Notes under the pieces: model-generated
Databases searched by the model: none
What the model was told of the DNA's origin: nothing
What the model saw: only the letters and a program-made list of their open reading frames with translations
Assembly (NCBI RefSeq): GCF_025244705.1
Contig: NZ_CP104207.1
Location: 2,790,001 to 2,854,000, forward strand
DNA from: Sphingopyxis sp. PET50
Lineage (GTDB): Bacteria; Pseudomonadota; Alphaproteobacteria; Sphingomonadales; Sphingomonadaceae
DNA length: 64,000 nucleotides
Reading direction: 5' to 3'
Part shown: in pieces, positions 26,207 through 35,576 of the stretch
Position numbering within the stretch: the stretch's first letter is position 1
Layout of the letters: each line of letters starts with the position of its first letter
Translations under genes and position numbers: made by a program

Positions 26207-26946
26207 ATGCCCGCCGTTCCCGCCTGGCCGCCCGCCAGCACCCCCGCCTGTTCATCGACACCCCGCTCAGCGCCGGGGCCACACCCGCCATCGACGGCGC
26301 ACCGGCGCATTATCTCGTCAATGTCATGCGCATGAAGGCGGGCGATCCGTTGCTGCTCTGCGACAATCGCAGCGGCGAATGGCTCGGCACCGTGTCGGAC
26401 ATCGCGCGGCGCGCGCTCACCGTGAGGGTCGAACGCCAGACCCGCCCCCTCGAACAGGTGCCCGACCTCTGGCTCTGCTTCGCGCCGGTGAAGAAGGCGC
26501 GGCTCGACTGGATCGTCGAAAAGGCGACCGAGCTCGGCATCGCCCGGCTGCAGCCGGTCATCACCGAACGCACGATCGTCGAGCGCGTCAAGCGGGAGCG
26601 TATCCTCGCCCAGATCGTCGAGGCGTGCGAACAATGCGGCCGCACCGCGCTCCCCGACCTCGCCGAACCGGTCAAGCTTCCGCATCTCCTCAAGGGCTGG
26701 CCCGCCGAACGCGCGCTGCTCTTCGCCGACGAGGAGGGCGGCGTGCCCATGGCGAAGCTGGAGGCCCCCGCCCCCGCCGCGATCCTGACCGGCCCCGAAG
26801 GCGGCTTCACCGCGCGCGAGCGGGAGATGCTCCTCGCCAGTCCCGCGGTCCGGCGCCTGGCGCTCGGCCCGCGCATCCTGCGCGCCGAAACCGCGGCGAT
26901 CGCCGCCACCGCGCTGTGGATGGCACGGCATGGCGACTGGCGATAG
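26207..26946 (+). CDS. rsmE: 16S rRNA (uracil1498-N3)-methyltransferase, probable 1-base deletion at 26241-26245
   Basis: Methylates N3 of U1498 of 16S rRNA with SAM; SPOUT fold. Visible: HYLVNVMRMKAGDPLLLCD (PUA-like domain), FAPVKKARLDWIVEKATELG, ITERTIVERVK, CEQCGRTALP, and the trefoil-knot motif ILTGPEGGFTAREREML with LGPRILRAETAA. An uninterrupted frame continues upstream but lacks the usual beginning. Starting instead at ATG 26207 gives MPAVPAWPPASTP, which joins to RLFIDTPL if the C-run at 26241-26245 lost one C. The restored length of 246 residues fits the family. The N-terminal correction is inference. Confidence 0.88.
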
Positions 26947-27094
26947 CTGTCCCGTTCCCGGACAAAATTACTGCCAATCTGGAACTTATTAACTCCAAAT
27001 TAGTCACGTCGGCGCCAAGCCACTCGCATGAAACGGTGGGACCAGAACCGATTTCGCTCGGCGTGGGGGTCGGCGAATATCGCCTTGGCGGGCG

Positions 27095-29113
27095 ATGCTC
27101 TTTTTTGCCCGGCTGGCGGCGGCGCTCGCCTGCGCGGCCGCGAGCCGCGGCAAGGCCGCGCGGCCGCTGTTGCTGTTCGCCGTCGTCGCCGCACTTGTCG
27201 CCTTCGCCCAGCCGGGCTTCGATGCGCGTCGCCGGCCTGGCGGCGCCCGCCTGGTGGGATCCCGACGGCGTTTCGGCCGACGAGGACTGGCACTATCGCG
27301 TGCCCGTGACGCTGCCCGCGGCCTCGTCCGTGAACAGCACCGCGCTCGTCAACGTCGACTTCTCCGCCCTGCTGACGCAGCTCGGTGTCTCGGGCGGCTT
27401 CGACGTCAATTCGGTGCGCGTCGTGCGGCCGGGCGGCGCGCTGGCAGGCGTGCAGGAATTCACCGACAGCGTCTATTCGGGCGCGACCGACGCGGCGGGC
27501 AATGCGCGCGGCGAGGTGCGCTGGATCGTCCAGGACGGCGGCGCGCAGACCTATTATATCTATTTCGACATCGCGGCGAATGGCGCCAAGTCGGCCAATC
27601 CGCAGACCCCGATCAACGGCAATTTCGAACGCGGCGGCACCGGACAGATCAGCCCCGCGGGCTGGACCGGCACCCGCACCAACAGCGCCTATGACGCGCA
27701 GGTCCGCCCCAGCGAGACGGTCTCGGTGACCGACAGCGACGGGTCGGGCCAGACGCGCAGCACCAACGGCACCCCGAACAGCGGCGGCTTCGCCTATCTG
27801 CTCGGCGCCCGCAGCAACAGCGAACCGGCGAGCGGCGAATCGCAGGTGGTGCTGACCCGGACGGTCACGGTCCCGGCGACCAGCCCCGGCAATCTGACCG
27901 TGCGCTGGAAACCCGAAGGGTGGGACAGCGCCGACAACGGGACCGCCGACTATGACTTCCTGCGGATCGAGATCGTGGGATCGACGACGACCGAGGTCGT
28001 CGGCCCGGCCGCGGGCAATTATGCGACGCGCCCCTTTGCCCCCAATATGGGTACCAGTGCCGCGTCGGCGAGTACGCCGGGTTACGGCCAGTATAACGGC
28101 TGGGACATGCGGACGGGCGGCGCGCATACGGCGGGAATGACCGTCGCACAGGGCGCCGAACCCTGGTGGACCTACAACGCCTCGCTCGCCGCCTTCGCCG
28201 GGCAGACGGTGACGATCCGCTTCCGCACCCGCCACACGACGCAATATCGCAGCTGGTTCCTGATCGACGATATCGAATGGTCGGTGGTGACCGGCACGCT
28301 CGGCACGCCGCAGGGCTTCGGTGCGCAGGTCGTCGCGCCCGCAGCGGCATCGAGCCTGCCGCCGGGGACCAATCTCTCCATCCGCGCCCGCTTCGACGCG
28401 CGCCCGACCGCCGCCACGGCGCCGGTGACCGCCAATGTCTATGACAATGCCGGCACGCTCGTCGCCTCGGCGATCCGGCTGTTCGACGACGGCACGCACG
28501 GCGACACGACCAGCCGGCGACGGCATCTGGACCAACGACGGCTCGGTCGGGGCCGACCCAACCTATGTCATCCCGCCCGGCACCGCGACGAGCAGCGGCT
28601 GGACGGTGCGCGTCTTCGGGCGCGACCGCTCGACGAGCGGCCTCGGCGCAGCGAACAACGGCCTGATCCATCGCGTCGGGCAGCCGAACCCCGCGACCGA
28701 GGCCAATTTCTGGAACGTCGCCGACGCACTGTTCAACGTCGCGGGCGCCAATCTGACGATCGCGAAGACGAGCAGCGTCGTCAGCGATCCCGTCAACGGC
28801 ACGTCCAATCCCAAGGCGATCCCCGGCGCGGTCATCCGTTACTGCCTGCTGGTCGGCAACGCCAGCCCCGCCGCCGCGAGCGCGGTCAGCGTCAACGACA
28901 GCCTGCCCGCGAACCTGACCTTCGTACCCGGCAGCATCCGCTCGGGCACGAGCTGCGCCGACGCGGCGACGGTCGAGGACGACAATGCCGCTCGGCGCCG
29001 ACGAAAGCGACCCGGTCGGCGCGAGCTGGTCGGGGACGATGCTCAACGCGGTGACCGCCTCGCTCGCCAACGGCGCCGCGATGGCGATCCGCTTCGACGC
29101 GACGGTGAACTGA
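27095..29113 (+). CDS. Secreted DUF11-domain surface protein, several frame breaks
   Basis: An exported protein of about 670 residues. A hydrophobic N-terminal stretch (LLLFAVVAALVAFAQP) precedes a beta-rich region beginning WWDPDGVSADEDWHYRVPVT, resembling DUF2341-type domains, then a large jelly-roll-like part (NFERGGTGQISPAGWTG, FLIDDIEWSVV) and a C-terminal DUF11-like repeat (KAIPGAVIRYCLLVGNASP, SVNDSLPANLTFVPGS). Breaks: near 27228 (signal to body), 28512 (extra A before GCCGGC) and 28990-28996 (GCTCGGC). The three together restore the frame to the stop at 29113. The start is uncertain; an ATG at 27028 in another frame is an alternative. Role probably cell-surface; no partner genes. Confidence 0.62.
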
Positions 29114-29175
29114 GCCCGCCCGCGCCGCGCCGATTTCGCTAGCCTTGCCCGCGCCCCTCTTTTATCTGGCGCGCC

Positions 29176-30543
29176 ATGAGCACAGGCACGGACCCCAAGA
29201 ACCCCGTCATCGAGCACAAGGACCAGCTCGCCGCCCCGATGATCAAGGGCGAAAAGCCCCGGGAACGCTGGCGCATCGGCACCGAGCACGAGAAATTCGT
29301 CTTCCGCACCGCCGACCACCGCGCGCCCTCCTACGACGAGCCCGGCGGCATCCGCGACCTGCTCATGGCGCTTACCCGCTATGGCTGGGAACCGGTCTAC
29401 GAAGGCGGCAACGTCATCGCGCTGTCGGGCAGCGACGGCGCGATCAGCCTCGAACCCGCGGGGCAGTTCGAGCTGTCGGGCGCGCCGCTCGAAAATCTCC
29501 ACCAGACCTGCGCCGAAACCGGCCGTCACCTCAAACAGGTGAAGGAGGTCGGCGCCGAACTCGGTCTCGGTTTCCTGGGGCTCGGCATGTGGCCCGACAA
29601 GACCCGCGACGAGCTGCCGCGCATGCCCAAGGGGCGCTACAAGATCATGCTCGCCCATATGCCGCGCGTCGGCACCATGGGGCTCGACATGATGCTGCGC
29701 ACCTGCACCATCCAGACCAACCTCGACTATGCGAGCGAGGCCGACATGGTGCAGAAGTTCCGCGTTTCGCTCGCGCTGCAGCCGCTGGCGACCGCGCTCT
29801 TCGCCGCCTCGCCCTTCACCGACGGCAAGCCCAACGGCTATATGTCGTACCGCAGCCATATCTGGACCGACACCGACCCCGCGCGCACGGGCATGCTGCC
29901 CTTCGTGTTCGAGGATGGCTTCGGCTACGAGCGCTATGTCGATTACATGCTCGACGTGCCGATGTATTTCGTCTTCCGCGACGGGAAATATATCGACGCC
30001 GCGGGGCAGAGCTTCCGCGATTTCCTGAAGGGCGAGCTGCCCGCGCTCCCCGGCGAGCTGCCGCGCCTTTCCGACTGGACCGACCATCTGTCGACTGCCT
30101 TCCCCGAAGTGCGCCTCAAGAGCTTTCTCGAAATGCGCGGCGCCGATGGCGGCCCGTGGAACCGCATCTGCGCGCTGCCCGCCCTCTGGGTCGGCCTGCT
30201 CTACGACCAGGGCGCGCTCGACGCGGCGTGGGATCTCGTCAAGGGCTGGAGCATCGAGGAGCAGCAGACATTGCGCGACGCGGTGCCGGGCGAGGGTCTC
30301 GATGCTCCGGCGCCGGGCGGCGGCACCGTCGGCGAGCTCGCGCACCGGGTGCTCGACATCGCGGCGGCGGGTCTCGCGGCGCGCGGCGAGGTCAATTCGA
30401 TGGGCGACAACGAGGTCGGCTTCCTCGAACCGCTGCGCCGCATCGCCAAGAGCGGCAAGTCGCCAGCGCACGACCTGCTCGACCGCTACGAAGGCCCGTG
30501 GAACCACGACCTCGCCAAAATCTACGACGAACTCAGCTTCTAG
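29176..30543 (+). CDS. gshA: Glutamate-cysteine ligase, plant/alphaproteobacterial type
   Basis: Makes gamma-glutamylcysteine, the first step of glutathione synthesis; cytoplasmic, ATP-dependent. The 455-residue protein has RIGTEHEKFVFR near the N-terminus, ISLEPAGQFELSGAPLENLH (substrate/Mg site), GLGMWPDKTR, RTCTIQTNLDY, and SFLEMRGADGGPWNRICALPA. This is the GCS2/plant-like class typical of alpha-proteobacteria rather than the E. coli type. The start is clear from the N-terminal match; frame intact. Followed by a small secreted protein behind a strong hairpin. Confidence 0.94.
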   Translation: MSTGTDPKNPVIEHKDQLAAPMIKGEKPRERWRIGTEHEKFVFRTADHRAPSYDEPGGIRDLLMALTRYGWEPVYEGGNVIALSGSDGAISLEPAGQFELSGAPLENLHQTCAETGRHLKQVKEVGAELGLGFLGLGMWPDKTRDELPRMPKGRYKIMLAHMPRVGTMGLDMMLRTCTIQTNLDYASEADMVQKFRVSLALQPLATALFAASPFTDGKPNGYMSYRSHIWTDTDPARTGMLPFVFEDGFGYERYVDYMLDVPMYFVFRDGKYIDAAGQSFRDFLKGELPALPGELPRLSDWTDHLSTAFPEVRLKSFLEMRGADGGPWNRICALPALWVGLLYDQGALDAAWDLVKGWSIEEQQTLRDAVPGEGLDAPAPGGGTVGELAHRVLDIAAAGLAARGEVNSMGDNEVGFLEPLRRIAKSGKSPAHDLLDRYEGPWNHDLAKIYDELSF

Positions 30544-30611
30544 GCGGTAGCGGCGGGACCAATACCAGGGTGCCGTCCGCCGGCTGTTTGGTATCCCGGA
30601 ACATCCATGAT

Positions 30612-30646
30612 ATCATCGACTTCCGCCCTCGAAGGAAGTCGATGAT
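30612..30646 (+). promoter_or_regulatory. 13-bp perfect stem-loop covering the ribosome-binding site and start codon of the next gene
   Basis: ATCATCGACTTCC (30612-30624), a 9-base loop, and GGAAGTCGATGAT (30634-30646) form a perfect stem. The right arm contains most of the Shine-Dalgarno stretch AAGGAAG and the adjacent ATG codons at 30642 and 30645. In mRNA this would hide the start of the small secreted protein. It could be a translational switch, an operator on DNA or a gshA transcript end. Confidence 0.7.
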
Positions 30647-30962
30647 GCCGCATCGCAAAGCCAGCCTGATCGCCCTCGCCCTGCTGCCGTTCGCCGCCCC
30701 GGCATCGGCGCAGACGATCAATTCGGCCGCCGACATCGGCGCCAATTTCACCGCCAACTATTATGCCGCCGCAGGCTATCTGGTGCCCGACCGCACCGAA
30801 CAGCGCAAACGGGTCCTCGCGCGCCTCGAAGCGGTCTGCGCCAGCAGGCTGCGCGCCGACCAGCGCCGCTGCGACCGCGCCTGGCGCATCATCGCCGACG
30901 CCCATGCCGAGCTCCAGGCTCGCCGCGCCGTCGAAGCGGGCGGCGCCGACGCGCGCCCCTGA
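30642..30962 (+). CDS. Small secreted protein of unknown function
   Basis: 106 residues with a signal peptide (ASLIALALLPFAAPASAQ, cleavage after SAQ) and a mature part of ~80 residues with two Cys in AVCASRLRADQRRCDRAW, likely a disulfide. The rest is a charged helical segment. Two adjacent ATG codons (30642, 30645) could start it; AAGGAAG lies just upstream, within the hairpin at 30612-30646. I do not recognise the family. It follows gshA by ~100 bp on the same strand but probably has its own control. Confidence 0.7.
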   Translation: MMPHRKASLIALALLPFAAPASAQTINSAADIGANFTANYYAAAGYLVPDRTEQRKRVLARLEAVCASRLRADQRRCDRAWRIIADAHAELQARRAVEAGGADARP

Positions 30963-31071
30963 ACGGCAGCCGTTTCCGGCGAGTTCGGATTGGCTTCCAG
31001 GCCGTCCCCCATTTCCGTTCGTTCCGAGCGGGGAGGATCGGGATGATCCGCGCCACCCTGCAACCGGCAAC

Positions 31072-31440
31072 TCACTCCATCGCAAAGGCGTTGAGCTTGT
31101 TCCCGTCGAGGTCGCGGAAATAGCCCGCGTAAAAGCCTTCGCCGCGCGGTCCCGGAGGCCCCTCGCACGTCCCGCCATGGGCGATCGCGAGATCGTACAG
31201 CCGATGGACCTGCTCCTTGTCCTTCGCCTCGAGCGCGACCATCACGCCATTGCCGACCGTCGCAGCATGGCCGTCGAACGGTTTGGTCAGGCCGATGCCC
31301 GCCGCGCCGCCGGGCTTGCCCCAGGCGATGAAACTCTCGGTTTCCATCATCCGCGGCGTGTCCAGCTCGGCCGCGATCGCATCGTAAAAGGGCGCGGCCT
31401 TCGCGAGGTCGTTGGTCCCCAGCGTCACATATCCGATCAT
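31072..31440 (-). CDS. VOC/glyoxalase-superfamily protein
   Basis: 122 residues with the two beta-alpha-beta-beta-beta repeats of the vicinal-oxygen-chelate fold: MIGYVTLGTNDLAKAAPFYD at the N-terminus and GEGFYAGYFRDLDGNKLNAF at the C-terminus, which carries the metal-ligand-type end of the fold. ESFIAWGKPGG and NGVMVALEAKDKEQVHRLYD lie between. It resembles the small lactoylglutathione-lyase-like VOC proteins of unknown substrate, not glyoxalase I proper. The start is supported by AGAGGA three bases upstream. Single gene. Confidence 0.85.
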   Translation of the reverse strand: MIGYVTLGTNDLAKAAPFYDAIAAELDTPRMMETESFIAWGKPGGAAGIGLTKPFDGHAATVGNGVMVALEAKDKEQVHRLYDLAIAHGGTCEGPPGPRGEGFYAGYFRDLDGNKLNAFAME

Positions 31441-31503
31441 CGTTCCTCTCCCGACTCGTGGAAAGAACATAGTAGGAACATATGGCGCGCGGTGCAAAGA
31501 AAA

Positions 31504-31764
31504 GGCGATGATGTTTCTTGCAAATTCAGGACGGGAATGGCCGGTATCGGGCGGAAGCGGACGCTGATCTCCCCTCCCGCACGCGGGAGGGGGTTGGGGT
31601 GGGCAGCGACGTCTCAATAGCCCACCCCGCTGCGACTAACGAGCAAGCTCGTAAGTCTCGCTGCCCCTCCCGCCTGCGGGAGGGGAGATCAGCGTTTGCA
31701 CGCAAAGCCCGCTCTCCTCCCCGATCCCGACAGGCCGCTTGAGTTTGCAAAAGACATCATCGCC
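31504..31764. repeat. Large nested inverted repeat (~260 bp)
   Basis: Outer imperfect arms GGCGATGATGTTTCTTGCAA-type (31504-31528) and its counterpart (31740-31764); middle perfect 20-base arms ACGCTGATCTCCCCTCCCGC (31561-31580) and inverse (31676-31695); inner GC palindromes at each end, and a family A centre (CTGCGACTAACGAGCAAGCTCG). The interval 31441-31844 carries no gene; it separates the VOC and degP genes. Confidence 0.75.
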
Positions 31765-31844
31765 AAAGAAAAACGGGCACCGGACCATCCGGTCGCAGCG
31801 CCCGCCTTTTCCAAAGCTCCTCCCCTGAAGGGGAGCTAGCCCAA

Positions 31845-33356
31845 TTACCGCTTCAACCGCAGCGCCACATCGGCCGACGGCCCGCCACGGCGCAGGATTT
31901 CGACCAGCACGGCGTCGCGGCCCGACGCCTTGGTGTCGGCGACCACCTTGGCCAGCGCCTCGCTCGTCGTCACCGGGGTGCGGGCGTTGCCCGCGCTCAG
32001 GATCACGTCGCCGCGGCGAAGCCCCTTGCGCCCGGCGTCGCTGTTGCCCGACACAGCGGCGATCACCAGGCCCTTGGTGCCGGCATCGACGCCGACCGCG
32101 CGCGCGATGTCGGGGGTCAGCGGCTGCACCGACAGGCCGAGTTCGTTCTGCACCGCGGTGTCGGCGGCGCCCGCCGGATCGTCGGGCAGCGCCTGTTCAT
32201 CCTCGGGATCGAAGGTCGCGCCTACCAGCTGGTCCTCGGGCGGGCGCTTGCCGACCACGGCGTTGATCGTCATCGTCTTGCCGTCGCGGATCACCTCCAG
32301 CGGGATGCGCGTCCCCGGTTTGACGCGGGCGACGATGTAGGACAAAGTCTGCTGCGGCGTGACGTCCTTGCCGTTGACCTTGGTCACCACGTCGCCGCGC
32401 TTCAGCCCGGCCTTTTCGCCCGCCTCGCCCGGTTCGATGCGCCCGATGCGCTCGCCGCGGTCCTTGGGCAGGCCCAGCGCCGCCGCCATATCCTCGTCTA
32501 CGGGCGTGATGCCGATGCCCAGGTAACCGCGCTCGATCGCCTGGCCGGCCTTCAACGCCTCGATCACCGGGATCGCGGCGTCGGCGGGAATCGCGAAGTT
32601 GACGCCGATGTTCGCCCCGACGGGCGAGATCAGCATATTGTTGATGCCGACGACATTGCCCTGCAGGTCGAACAGGGGCCCGCCCGAATTGCCGCGGTTG
32701 ATCGCGGTATCGGTCTGGATATAGCGGTCATAGGCGCCCGGTTGTCCCAGGCTGCGCTGCACCGCCGAGATGATGCCCGCGGTCACCGTCGAGCCGAGCC
32801 CGAGCGGGTTGCCGATCGCGACCACCCAGTCGCCGACGCGCGCATCGCTGCCTTCCGCGAATTTCACGAAGGGCAGGCCGGTCGCGTCGATCTTGAGCAG
32901 CGCGAGGTCCGACGCCTGGTCGCGCCCGACGATCTTCGCCTTATATTCCTTGCGGTTGGTCAGCGTGACCGTGACCTCGTTCACCGCCTCGCCGCGCGGA
33001 CCGCCCGAGATGACGTGATTGTTGGTGACGATATAGCCGTCGGCCGAGATCAGGAAGCCCGAACCACCGCCCTGCTGCTCCTGCGTGATCGGCTCGCGCG
33101 TGCCCGCGAACGGATTGAGCCGGACGCCGAGCGTGACCTCCTGCTTGGTCGCGATATTGACGACCGCGGGCTGGAGCTGCTCGACGAGGTCGGCGAAGCT
33201 TTCCGGGGCGCCCGCGCGGGGGACGACCTTGGCGATCTCGCTCGATTCATTCTGCGCGACCTGCGCGCCGACGGGAGACTGGGTGACCAGCGCCAGCGCC
33301 GTGCCACCCGCCAGCAAAGCCGAAGTGATGCCGTAAACATAACGCACGATCTTCAT
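31845..33356 (-). CDS. degP: Do/DegP-family periplasmic serine protease with two PDZ domains
   Basis: A 503-residue HtrA-type protease for envelope quality control. A single N-terminal hydrophobic segment (ITSALLAGGTALALV, residues ~9-23) exports or anchors it. The catalytic triad is His114 (TNNHVI), Asp150 (SDLALLKI) and Ser224 (GNSGGPLFD). PDZ1 follows at ~285-375 (GYLGIGITPV, GLKRGDVVTKVNG) and PDZ2 at ~410-500 (GRKGLRRGDVILSAG). The start at MKIVRYV (33356) is next to AGAAGGGA. It is downstream of hflK-hflC on the same strand, a common alphaproteobacterial arrangement. Confidence 0.93.
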   Translation of the reverse strand: MKIVRYVYGITSALLAGGTALALVTQSPVGAQVAQNESSEIAKVVPRAGAPESFADLVEQLQPAVVNIATKQEVTLGVRLNPFAGTREPITQEQQGGGSGFLISADGYIVTNNHVISGGPRGEAVNEVTVTLTNRKEYKAKIVGRDQASDLALLKIDATGLPFVKFAEGSDARVGDWVVAIGNPLGLGSTVTAGIISAVQRSLGQPGAYDRYIQTDTAINRGNSGGPLFDLQGNVVGINNMLISPVGANIGVNFAIPADAAIPVIEALKAGQAIERGYLGIGITPVDEDMAAALGLPKDRGERIGRIEPGEAGEKAGLKRGDVVTKVNGKDVTPQQTLSYIVARVKPGTRIPLEVIRDGKTMTINAVVGKRPPEDQLVGATFDPEDEQALPDDPAGAADTAVQNELGLSVQPLTPDIARAVGVDAGTKGLVIAAVSGNSDAGRKGLRRGDVILSAGNARTPVTTSEALAKVVADTKASGRDAVLVEILRRGGPSADVALRLKR

Positions 33357-33467
33357 TCCCTTCTGTACTCGAAAAACTCTCGAACCCCGGCGGCGGTTGT
33401 CTGCTTCCCCGAGGCTGAACGGCGATTGAACATGAACGGCGCGTGACGGCACCGTTCATGGCGCGGC

Positions 33468-34319
33468 TCAATCGCCGCGAAAGCGGCGCAGATATTCATT
33501 GTCGGGCGACAGGATCATCGACGTCCCGCCCTCGTTGGTCGAGCGGACAAAGGTCTGCTCATAGCTCTGCATCGCGCGATAGAAGTCATAGAAATCGGGA
33601 TCCTTGCCGAAACTCTCGGCATAGATGCGCGCCGCCTCGCCATTGGCGTTGCCGCGGATGATCTCGGCCTCCTTTTGCCCCTCGGCGCGGATCGCGGTCG
33701 CGACCTGTTGGCGCGCGGTGCGCATGCGGTTGAAGGCCAGCTGCAGCGTTTCGCCTTCGGGCAGGTCGGCGCGCTTGATGCGGACGTCGATGATCTCGGC
33801 GCCATATTTGTTCGCCTCGCGGTTGAGCGCGACCTGGATATTGTCCATCACCGCGCCGCGCTCGGGCGACAGCAGGGTCGCGAAGGGCCGCTTGCCGAGC
33901 TCGTTGCGCAGCGACGAACCGAGAATCGTCGCAAGCTGCTGTTCCAGCCGCTTTTCGGTGCGGATCGCGGTGTACATGCGCACCGGATTGGTGATGCGAA
34001 ACCGCGCGAAGGCGTCGACCTGCAGGCGTTGCTGGTCGGTCGACAGTACCTGCTGCCGTTCCATGTTCACGCCCAGCACGCGCTTGTCGATGAACTGGAT
34101 GCTCTCGAAAAAGGGAATGCGAACCGCAAGGCCGGCGCCCGAGCGGCCGAAATCCTCGTTCGGCTTGTAGCGGTTGATGGTGCGCTCGATCTCGCCGAAG
34201 CGCAGGATCAGCGCCTGCTGGTCCTCGCGCACGATCGACAGCGACTGCGACAGGATGACGAGCAGCACGATGATGCCGATCAGCAGGCGCATCGGGCGCC
34301 GGGTCAGACTCTCGAACAT
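33468..34319 (-). CDS. hflC: Membrane protease modulator HflC (SPFH/Band 7)
   Basis: A 283-residue subunit of the HflKC complex that surrounds and modulates FtsH. One N-terminal membrane helix (LLIGIIVLLVILSQSLSIV, ~13-31), then the SPFH domain beginning EDQQALILRFGEI, with RVLGVNMERQQVLSTDQQRL and RFRITNPVRMY, and the helical C-terminus AEGQKEAEIIRGNANGEAAR. The ATG at 34319 overlaps the hflK stop (TGATG) and has GGAGG six bases upstream, so translation is coupled. Confidence 0.95.
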   Translation of the reverse strand: MFESLTRRPMRLLIGIIVLLVILSQSLSIVREDQQALILRFGEIERTINRYKPNEDFGRSGAGLAVRIPFFESIQFIDKRVLGVNMERQQVLSTDQQRLQVDAFARFRITNPVRMYTAIRTEKRLEQQLATILGSSLRNELGKRPFATLLSPERGAVMDNIQVALNREANKYGAEIIDVRIKRADLPEGETLQLAFNRMRTARQQVATAIRAEGQKEAEIIRGNANGEAARIYAESFGKDPDFYDFYRAMQSYEQTFVRSTNEGGTSMILSPDNEYLRRFRGD

Positions 34320-35407
34320 CACTGGCCTCCCTTCGTCGTGACTTCGGGGGCCGGGGGCATCCGGCGCTGCACCTCGGGAAGCGGCAGATAGGGGGTCACT
34401 CCGCGCGCCTCGACGACCGTCTTGTCGACCTTCGACAGCACCCGCTCCATCGTCTCGTAATAGAGCCGCTGGCGCGTCACCTGCGGCGACAATTTATACT
34501 GCTCGTAGATTTTGTCGAATGCTGCGGTCTGGCCGCGCGCGCCTTCCAGCACCTGCGCCTCATAGGCGCGCGCCTCGTTGATCGCCGATTCGCGCTCCTG
34601 CTGCGCCGCCGTCACCGCCTTGAACGCCTCGTCGACCTGGCTCGGCGGGTCGACCTGACGGATCGCGATGCCCTGGATCGTCACCCCGGCGCGATATTCG
34701 TCGAGCAGCGTCTGCATCCGCTGCTGCACCTGCGCCTCGATCTCGACGCGGCCCGGGCCGATCGCCTGGACCAGGTCGAAATTGGCGACGGTCGCGCGCA
34801 TCGAGGTTTCGGCGACCTCGCGAATCGTGCCTTCCGGATCGGCGAGCTGGAAGAAGAAGAGCTCGGGATCGCGCACCGACCAACGCACCTCATAGGCCAG
34901 ATCGACCAGGCTCTGGTCGCGCGTCAGCACGAAATTCTCGTCGTTGGCGGTGGGCGACCCGATCGGCATGGTACGGATCGCGCGCACGTCCTCCATCTTC
35001 ATCGTCTCGATCGGCGCCAGCCAGGTCCATTTCACGCCCGGCCCGACGGTGCGCGCATAGCTGCCGAGCCGCACGACCACGCCTTCCTTTTCGGGCGGTA
35101 CGATGTGAAAGGCCGAAACGACCAGCCAGACCGCCACCAGCGCCAGCACGCCCCATTTCCAGAATCTCGCCGATTCGGACAGGTCGAACCCGCCCCCGCC
35201 CGAACCGCCCCCGCCGCCGAAGCTGCCACGGCCCTTGCGCAGCAGTTCGTCGAGCGCGGAAGGGCCGCGCGGCTTGCGGCCGCGGTTGATGTCGACCGGG
35301 TCGGGGCTGACCCACGGATTGCGCGGGCCGGGCTTCTTGCCGCCGTCGCCGCCGCTGCCGCCGCCTTTGCCCTCGCCGCCCTTGGGGCCCCAGGGACTGT
35401 TCGCCAT
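34319..35407 (-). CDS. hflK: Membrane protease modulator HflK (SPFH/Band 7)
   Basis: 362 residues from the ATG at 35407 (MANSPWGPKG), the usual HflK beginning. An in-frame ATG at 35485 would add 26 residues and has no better ribosome-binding site. A Gly-rich cytoplasmic N-terminus (GGGSGGDGGKK and GGGGGSGGGGFDL) precedes the membrane helix WGVLALVAVWLVVSAFHI. The SPFH domain follows (EKEGVVVRLGSYARTVGPGV, ENFVLTRDQSLVDLAYEVRW), then a coiled-coil tail (AAQQERESAINEARAYE). Partner of HflC; divergent from mrp. Confidence 0.95.
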   Translation of the reverse strand: MANSPWGPKGGEGKGGGSGGDGGKKPGPRNPWVSPDPVDINRGRKPRGPSALDELLRKGRGSFGGGGGSGGGGFDLSESARFWKWGVLALVAVWLVVSAFHIVPPEKEGVVVRLGSYARTVGPGVKWTWLAPIETMKMEDVRAIRTMPIGSPTANDENFVLTRDQSLVDLAYEVRWSVRDPELFFFQLADPEGTIREVAETSMRATVANFDLVQAIGPGRVEIEAQVQQRMQTLLDEYRAGVTIQGIAIRQVDPPSQVDEAFKAVTAAQQERESAINEARAYEAQVLEGARGQTAAFDKIYEQYKLSPQVTRQRLYYETMERVLSKVDKTVVEARGVTPYLPLPEVQRRMPPAPEVTTKGGQ

Positions 35408-35576
35408 CGCGGCGATCCCGCTCAAAAAATGCCGCACACCCGGCAGGGCGCGGCGTCCGGTAACGTCGCTGTTCTCGTTGCTCATGAGGCTTTTATAGGG
35501 ATGGGCGCCGCGATTAACAGGGGGTGCGCGCGAAAATGGCTGGCAATCATCGACGCCGCCCCTATCTGCCACGGAC

